A stretch of 47,987 nucleotides of DNA from Selenomonadaceae bacterium. Its GTDB lineage: Bacteria > Bacillota > Negativicutes > Selenomonadales > Selenomonadaceae. The stretch is from assembly GCA_017515635.1 (NCBI GenBank), contig JAFWFO010000047.1:1-47987 (forward strand). The letters are read 5' to 3'. The position numbers were made by a program, and so were the translations under genes. Positions 43,712 to 47,987 of this stretch are shown piece after piece. The stretch's first letter is position 1, and every line of letters begins with the position of its first letter. The notes under the pieces were generated by a model, which saw nothing but the letters and a program-made list of their open reading frames with translations, searched no databases and was not told where the DNA came from.

Positions 43712-45172
43712 ATGTCGCAATTTGATAAACGCAATATCAGCATGATGATGGACTTTTACGAAATGGCGATGGCTAACGGCTATTTCGTCAGCGGCGGCGA
43801 GGACACACGCGTTGCTTTCGACGTGTTTTATCGGCGCAACCCCGACGCGGGCGGCTTCGCGATTTTCGCCGGACTTGAGCAGGTCATTGAGTACATTGAA
43901 AACATGAATTTCAGCGCGAAAGATATTGACTATCTGCGCGAGCAAAAAATTTTCAGCGACGAATTTCTTGACAACCTCAAGGATTTTCATTTTCGCGGAG
44001 ACATTTACGCTTTCCCCGAAGGCACGATTATGTATCCGAACGAGCCGTTTTTAACCGTCGTGGCGAACTTGATTGACGCGCAGTTAATCGAAACGGCAAT
44101 TCTCGCGCAGATTAATCATCAGTCATTGATTGCTACAAAAGCGCGTCGGATTGTTCGTGCGGCGCAAGGGCGTTTCGTTTCGGACTTCGGTGCCCGTCGT
44201 GCACACAACATGGACGCGGCGACTTACGGGGCACGTGCGGCGTTTCTGGGCGGCGTCAACGGCACGGCAACCGTCAGCGCGGGTCAACTGTTCAATATCC
44301 CCGTCAACGGCACGATGGCGCACAGCTGGGTTATGTATTTCCGCGACGAATTCGAGGCGTTTAAACGTTACGCCGAAATTTATCCCGAATATGCTTCGCT
44401 TTTGGTCGACACTTACGACGTGATTCACAGCGGCATTCCAAACGCAATTCGTGTCGCCAAAGAAGTTTTGGAACCGCAGGGCAAACGTCTGCGCGGCGTG
44501 CGAATTGATTCGGGCGACTTGGCTTATCTGTCGAAAAAAATTCGCAAGCTTTTGGACGACGCGGGCTTGACGGATTGCAAAATTATTGCGTCGAACAGTC
44601 TGGACGAATTTACGATAGCTTCACTGCTGAGCCAAGGCGCGGCGATTGACGCTTTCGGTGTCGGCGAACGTCTGATAACGGCGAAGTCTGAACCCGTTTT
44701 CGGCGCGGTTTACAAAATTGTTGCGGTCGAGGAAAACGGCAAATTTGTCCCGCGAATCAAAGTCAGCGAAAACGTCGAGAAAATCACCAACCCCGGCTTG
44801 AAAGACATCTATCGCATTTACGACGACACGGGGCACGCCGTTGCCGACATGCTTGCGCTCCGTGACGAACCGATTGACATGAGCAAGCCTTTCCGTTACG
44901 TCGATCCCGTCAAGCCGTGGAAAAATCGCTCGTTCGAGAATTGCACGGCGAAGAAAATTTCGCGGCTTTACGTCAAAGACGGGCGGCGCGTGGAAAATCT
45001 GCCGTCTTTGCATGAAATTCGCGATTACGTCAAACATCAACTTGCCAACGAAATTTGGCAGGAAGAACAGCGTTTCGAGAATCCGCACCGCCATTATCTG
45101 GACATGACGCCGGATTATTACGACATGAAGATGAGCCTGCTTGACAAGACGCGTTCAAAAATCGACGGCTGA
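43712..45172 (+). CDS. pncB: Nicotinate phosphoribosyltransferase
   Basis: Makes nicotinate mononucleotide from nicotinate and PRPP with ATP hydrolysis; NAD salvage (Preiss-Handler). 486 residues from ATG 43712 (GGAGG upstream). Seen: MMDFYEMAMANGYF start, FHFRGDIYAFPEGT, FGARRAHNMDAA, GTMAHSWVM with the His phosphorylated in this family, VRIDSGDLAYLSK, and IIASNSLDEF. It is 115 nt after the kinase and may share its transcript; the DUF5672 genes follow 11 nt later. Confidence 0.96.
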   Translation: MSQFDKRNISMMMDFYEMAMANGYFVSGGEDTRVAFDVFYRRNPDAGGFAIFAGLEQVIEYIENMNFSAKDIDYLREQKIFSDEFLDNLKDFHFRGDIYAFPEGTIMYPNEPFLTVVANLIDAQLIETAILAQINHQSLIATKARRIVRAAQGRFVSDFGARRAHNMDAATYGARAAFLGGVNGTATVSAGQLFNIPVNGTMAHSWVMYFRDEFEAFKRYAEIYPEYASLLVDTYDVIHSGIPNAIRVAKEVLEPQGKRLRGVRIDSGDLAYLSKKIRKLLDDAGLTDCKIIASNSLDEFTIASLLSQGAAIDAFGVGERLITAKSEPVFGAVYKIVAVEENGKFVPRIKVSENVEKITNPGLKDIYRIYDDTGHAVADMLALRDEPIDMSKPFRYVDPVKPWKNRSFENCTAKKISRLYVKDGRRVENLPSLHEIRDYVKHQLANEIWQEEQRFENPHRHYLDMTPDYYDMKMSLLDKTRSKIDG

Positions 45173-45183
45173 GGTGAAAAATT

Positions 45184-46299
45184 TTGTCTAAAGTCGCTGT
45201 CGTCATTCCCGTTTACCGTGAGCTTAACGAATTGGAAAAAATTTCTCTCGCGCAGTGCAGAAAAATTTTGGGGCGTTACCCGTTGGTTTTCGTTGCGCCG
45301 GAAGGAAAAATTTTTTCGTACTTCAAATCGGGCGACATGGTTGCGCATTTCCCCGCAAAATATTTCCAAAGCGTTCAAACTTACAGCCGACTTTTAACGT
45401 CGCCGCAGTTTTATGAACCGTTCGCGGACTTCGATTACATTTTGATTTATCAGCTCGATGCGTTCGTTTTTTATGACGCGCTGGAAGAATTTTGTTCGCT
45501 CGGTTATGATTATATCGGTGCTCCGTGGCCGTGGTTGGCTGAAGTCGGCGGAAAATTTCTGCGCGTGGGCAACGGCGGCTTCTCGTTGCGTAAAGTCAAA
45601 GCCCATTACAATCTTTTGCTCAATCATGCCGATTGGATTGTACAACACGAAAATTTAAACGAAGACACGATTTTTTCTTTTTGCGGGGCGCAGGATAACT
45701 GCAATTTCCGCGTCGCACCGATTAATGTTGCGTATAAATTTTCCATGGAATTCAATCCCGATCGTTGCATTAGGAAAAACGGCGGAAATTTGCCTTTCGG
45801 TTGTCACGGTTGGAGCACGCTCACTGAAAATTTTTACGTGAAGAATTTTTGGCCGCTCTTCTTGGACGCTCAGACGATTGAAAAGCTGTCGATTAAGCCT
45901 GAAGATAAATTGACAAACTGGCTTTATCTGATAGCAATAAAACGTTTCAATCGCCGCTTGAAAAACGGACGGTCTCTGTCACGATACTTGCCGACAAAAC
46001 ATTTTGCGTCAATTCGCGTGATTCGCTCTTCGGGCGCAATGAAAATTTTGTCGCGGCTTTTGACGGAAAAAAATTCTTTGACCGACAAAATTTTTCTTTA
46101 CGACGAGGAAAACCGGACGGACTTGTTGCGCGACGTGATGTGCGAAGATTCGCCGCACTTGATAATTTCCGCCGAAGATGACGTTTCGTTGATTACCGCC
46201 GTCGAAAGGCAGGGACTTCGTTACGGCGAACACGTTATATCTTTTCAGCGCGAATATCTGAAACATTGCGAAGAATTTTTTCACAAGCTCGGCAAATAA
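45184..46299 (+). CDS. DUF5672-family protein, copy A
   Basis: 371 residues, putative glycosyltransferase-like family. Seen: N-terminal VAVVIPVYRELNELE, an acidic site IYQLDAFVFYD that may bind metal, GAPWPWL, GNGGFSLR, FGCHGWST, and a C-terminal region (from about 265) with KHFASIRVIRSSGAMKILSRL and YLKHCEEFFHKLG. Start TTG behind GAGGTGA. Copy B starts 42 nt after its stop; the two share near-identical ends and a divergent middle. Probably a surface-polysaccharide step; no direct evidence for the sugar. Confidence 0.85.
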   Translation: MSKVAVVIPVYRELNELEKISLAQCRKILGRYPLVFVAPEGKIFSYFKSGDMVAHFPAKYFQSVQTYSRLLTSPQFYEPFADFDYILIYQLDAFVFYDALEEFCSLGYDYIGAPWPWLAEVGGKFLRVGNGGFSLRKVKAHYNLLLNHADWIVQHENLNEDTIFSFCGAQDNCNFRVAPINVAYKFSMEFNPDRCIRKNGGNLPFGCHGWSTLTENFYVKNFWPLFLDAQTIEKLSIKPEDKLTNWLYLIAIKRFNRRLKNGRSLSRYLPTKHFASIRVIRSSGAMKILSRLLTEKNSLTDKIFLYDEENRTDLLRDVMCEDSPHLIISAEDDVSLITAVERQGLRYGEHVISFQREYLKHCEEFFHKLGK

Positions 46300-46341
46300 A
46301 GTCGTGCGTGATCAAATTTACAATTAACGAGGTGAAAAATT

Positions 46342-47478
46342 TTGTCTAAAGTTGCAGTCGTCATTCCAAATCATAAAACCGAGTTAAACGAACTTGAAAA
46401 AATTTCTCTCGCGCAGTGCAGAAAAATTTTGGGGCGTTACCCGCTGATTCACGCCGTGCCGGAAGGAAAAAATTTTTCGTACTTCAAATCGAGTGAATTT
46501 GTCGTTGAATTCCCTGCAAAATATTTCCAAAGCCTGCTCGGTTACAACATTTTATCTGTTTCGCCGCTGTTTTATGAGCCGTTCGCGGACTTCGATTACA
46601 TTTTGATTTACCAGCTCGATGCGTTTGTTTTCTATGACGCGCTGGAGGAATTTTGTTCGTTCGGCTACGATTACATTGGCGCGCCGTGGCCGCGACATAC
46701 TTGGCAGGGTTCACGCAATCCTAAAACTCCGCAGGTCGGGAATAGCGGATTGTGTTTAAGAAAAATTGAAGCCTGTCGTAAACTTGCCGAACAAACAAAA
46801 ATTCCGCAGAATTGGTCTGTTGGACATGATTCCTTCTTTGATGACGGCTTCTTTGCAAAGTGCGGTATCTCGAAGAAAATCGAATTTAATGTTGCGCCCG
46901 TCGAAGTTGCAAATCTGTTTTCGATGGAATGGTATCCCGACCGTCACATTGAACGTTTCGGATTACCTTTCGGATGTCACAGTTGGACTAAGTTGTACAC
47001 GGATTTTTATGTGGAACTTTTTAAGCGGTTTGGTTATGATTTGCAACCGTTTCGCGAACAGATGGGCGGTGAAGATTATCAAAACCAGTTGTCAATTTGT
47101 CTGTCAAATGTGGCGATGGAAAGATTAATTCGTGCCGCCGAGCGCGGTCAGTCGTTGCTCGAATACCTGCCGACAAAACATTTTGCGTCAATCCGCGTGA
47201 TTCGCTCTTCGGGCGCAATGAAAATTTTGTCGAGGCTTTTGACGGAGGAAAATTCTTTGACCGACAAAATTTTTCTTTACAGCGAGGAAAATTGGACGGA
47301 CTTGTTGCGCGACGTGACGTGTGAAGATTTGCCGCATTTGGTGATTGTCGCGGATTATGACGCTTCGTTGATTAAAGCTCTCGAACAAAGCGGTCTTCGT
47401 TACGGCGAACATGTTATATCTCTTCAGCGCGAATATCTGAAACATTGCGAAAAACTTTTTCACAGGCTCGGCAGATAA
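46342..47478 (+). CDS. DUF5672-family protein, copy B
   Basis: 378 residues. Starts TTG with the same GAGGTGAAAAATT leader as copy A. Seen: near-identical ISLAQCRKILGRYP, IYQLDAFVFYDALEEF, GNSGLCLR, LPFGCHSWT and the same C-terminal KHFASIRVIRSSG block. The central part (residues about 120-265) is clearly different from copy A, and the catalytic-side residues are partly changed (GNSG for GNGG). Tandem duplicate with mosaic divergence. Function as for copy A. Confidence 0.85.
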   Translation: MSKVAVVIPNHKTELNELEKISLAQCRKILGRYPLIHAVPEGKNFSYFKSSEFVVEFPAKYFQSLLGYNILSVSPLFYEPFADFDYILIYQLDAFVFYDALEEFCSFGYDYIGAPWPRHTWQGSRNPKTPQVGNSGLCLRKIEACRKLAEQTKIPQNWSVGHDSFFDDGFFAKCGISKKIEFNVAPVEVANLFSMEWYPDRHIERFGLPFGCHSWTKLYTDFYVELFKRFGYDLQPFREQMGGEDYQNQLSICLSNVAMERLIRAAERGQSLLEYLPTKHFASIRVIRSSGAMKILSRLLTEENSLTDKIFLYSEENWTDLLRDVTCEDLPHLVIVADYDASLIKALEQSGLRYGEHVISLQREYLKHCEKLFHRLGR

Positions 47479-47583
47479 AATCACGATGGAAAATTTTTAC
47501 GCGGAATTTTTTTTCGGGCAAGTTTTAAAAAGACTTAAAATCTCGGCGTGAAAAACCGCGTCACAACGCCATTTATTTGAACC

Positions 47584-47605
47584 GTGCAGTCTACGTGCAG
47601 TCTAC
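47584..47605. repeat. Tandem 11-bp direct repeat
   Basis: GTGCAGTCTAC occurs twice head-to-tail, downstream of the DUF5672 genes and next to a terminator. Confidence 0.7.
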
Positions 47606-47617
47606 CGCCCGATACTC

Positions 47618-47647
47618 AAAAAGCCCCCTCCGGTTTTGGAGAGGGCT
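47618..47647 (-). terminator. Terminator after the M15-type peptidase gene
   Basis: Ten-pair stem AGCCCCCTCC / GGAGAGGGCT (one U-G on the minus strand) with a GGTTTT loop and T-runs on both sides. Confidence 0.85.
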
Positions 47648-47654
47648 AATTTTT

Positions 47655-47987
47655 TCAATTCCACCATTCGATATGCTTGCCGATACCGCCGTCGCGAACG
47701 TCGACATGAATGAACCACGCGCCACCGCCGTCCAATGGCGGATAAAAACCCGTCCCGTCAAAGTCAATATCTTCAACAAGCTCACGCGCACGCTCAAAAC
47801 CGATTTCGGGAATCGTAATGTCAGCCGCCGTTCCCAACACGTGCTGAGAATTCGGAACGCCGCCGACTTGAGCGTTGTGTGACGGACAGCGATAGCCGCA
47901 GTTGACGTGAATCGGTTTGCCCGCCTTTGCACGGAGCCGTTCCAAAAGTTCAATCAAGCGCGGGTCAACGCTTCCTTGACCGCAACA
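47655..47987 (-). CDS. Peptidase M15-type protein (partial, cut by window edge)
   Basis: 110 residues visible; the reading frame continues open to the window edge, so the true start lies outside. Seen: CGYRCPSHNAQVGG, zinc ligands in SQHVLGTAADI (His and Asp) and HVDVRDGG (His), the layout of the Peptidase_M15_3/YcbK family that cleaves peptidoglycan peptides. Such proteins occur as endolysins of prophages and as cell-wall enzymes; context to decide is outside. TTG 47957 could be read as a start but the preceding in-frame residues CCGQGSVDPR look like family sequence. Confidence 0.88.
   Translation of the reverse strand, partial: CCGQGSVDPRLIELLERLRAKAGKPIHVNCGYRCPSHNAQVGGVPNSQHVLGTAADITIPEIGFERARELVEDIDFDGTGFYPPLDGGGAWFIHVDVRDGGIGKHIEWWN

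Noticed and set aside
47655..47987. Prophage at the right edge
   Set aside because: The M15-type peptidase alone is not enough; no other phage gene is visible in the window.
1..47987. CRISPR array or riboswitch
   Set aside because: No regularly spaced long direct repeats, and none of the leaders showed a riboswitch or T-box core that I could recognise.

Overview
The window reads like a chromosomal segment of an anaerobic, Gram-negative-type Firmicute, most likely one of the Negativicutes (Selenomonadales). This is an inference from gene content: CarD, a UPF0210/ACT-domain pair, futalosine-route menaquinone synthesis (mqnC), an anaerobic NrdG-type activase, BrnT/BrnA, DUF5672 and DUF6033 proteins, and a MacB-type exporter. 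Typical features are frequent GTG and TTG starts behind strong GGAGG sites, genes packed into co-directional runs, and very frequent A4-6T4-6 tracts. No phylogenetic marker beyond one tRNA was available.

Layout, left to right. 1-50 is the 5' tip of an IS30-type transposase running off the window. 176-3487 (minus) holds nth, a GNAT acetyltransferase, an AT-rich insert flanked by 16-bp direct repeats, UPF0210 and an ACT-domain protein. 3771-8668 (minus) is argC-argJ followed by an acyl-carrier protein, a split UxaA-type dehydratase and a short-chain dehydrogenase. A LysA-like decarboxylase and carD diverge around 10.1 kb. 10875-21218 (minus) is one long run: ilvD, murB, two tandem glycosyltransferases, trpD-C-F-B-A and a solute-binding lipoprotein; trpE and trpG are absent. 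21337-24450 holds brnTA, a small secreted protein, rmlA, a DUF4160 pair and a histidine phosphatase. 24612-25403 (plus) is an nrdG-like activase and a small membrane protein.

25443-33539 (minus) holds a repeat-bearing membrane protein, mqnC, a lipid kinase, an ABC exporter, a serine hydroxymethyltransferase homologue lacking the PLP lysine, and a GntP-family permease. A complete tRNA-Ser(GCU) unit with its own promoter and terminator follows. rnhA and uvrC then diverge. 36330-40833 (minus) holds a DUF6033-type protein, a degenerate PAS/GGDEF/EAL protein behind an NhaC-type antiporter, and a TIGR04076 protein. 41197-47478 (plus) carries a hybrid histidine kinase, pncB and two DUF5672 paralogues. 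A peptidase M15-type gene runs off the right edge.

Themes: local duplication is common (carrier-protein start, glycosyltransferases, DUF5672 genes, kinase coiled coil), and three intergenic heptad-repeat arrays are present. The points most worth a second look are the catalytically stripped GlyA homologue next to a permease, an RNase HI ending in a sliding-clamp-binding motif, the carrier-protein/UxaA/SDR cassette behind argCJ, the direct-repeat-flanked insert, and the Cys cluster inside a kinase dimerisation domain.
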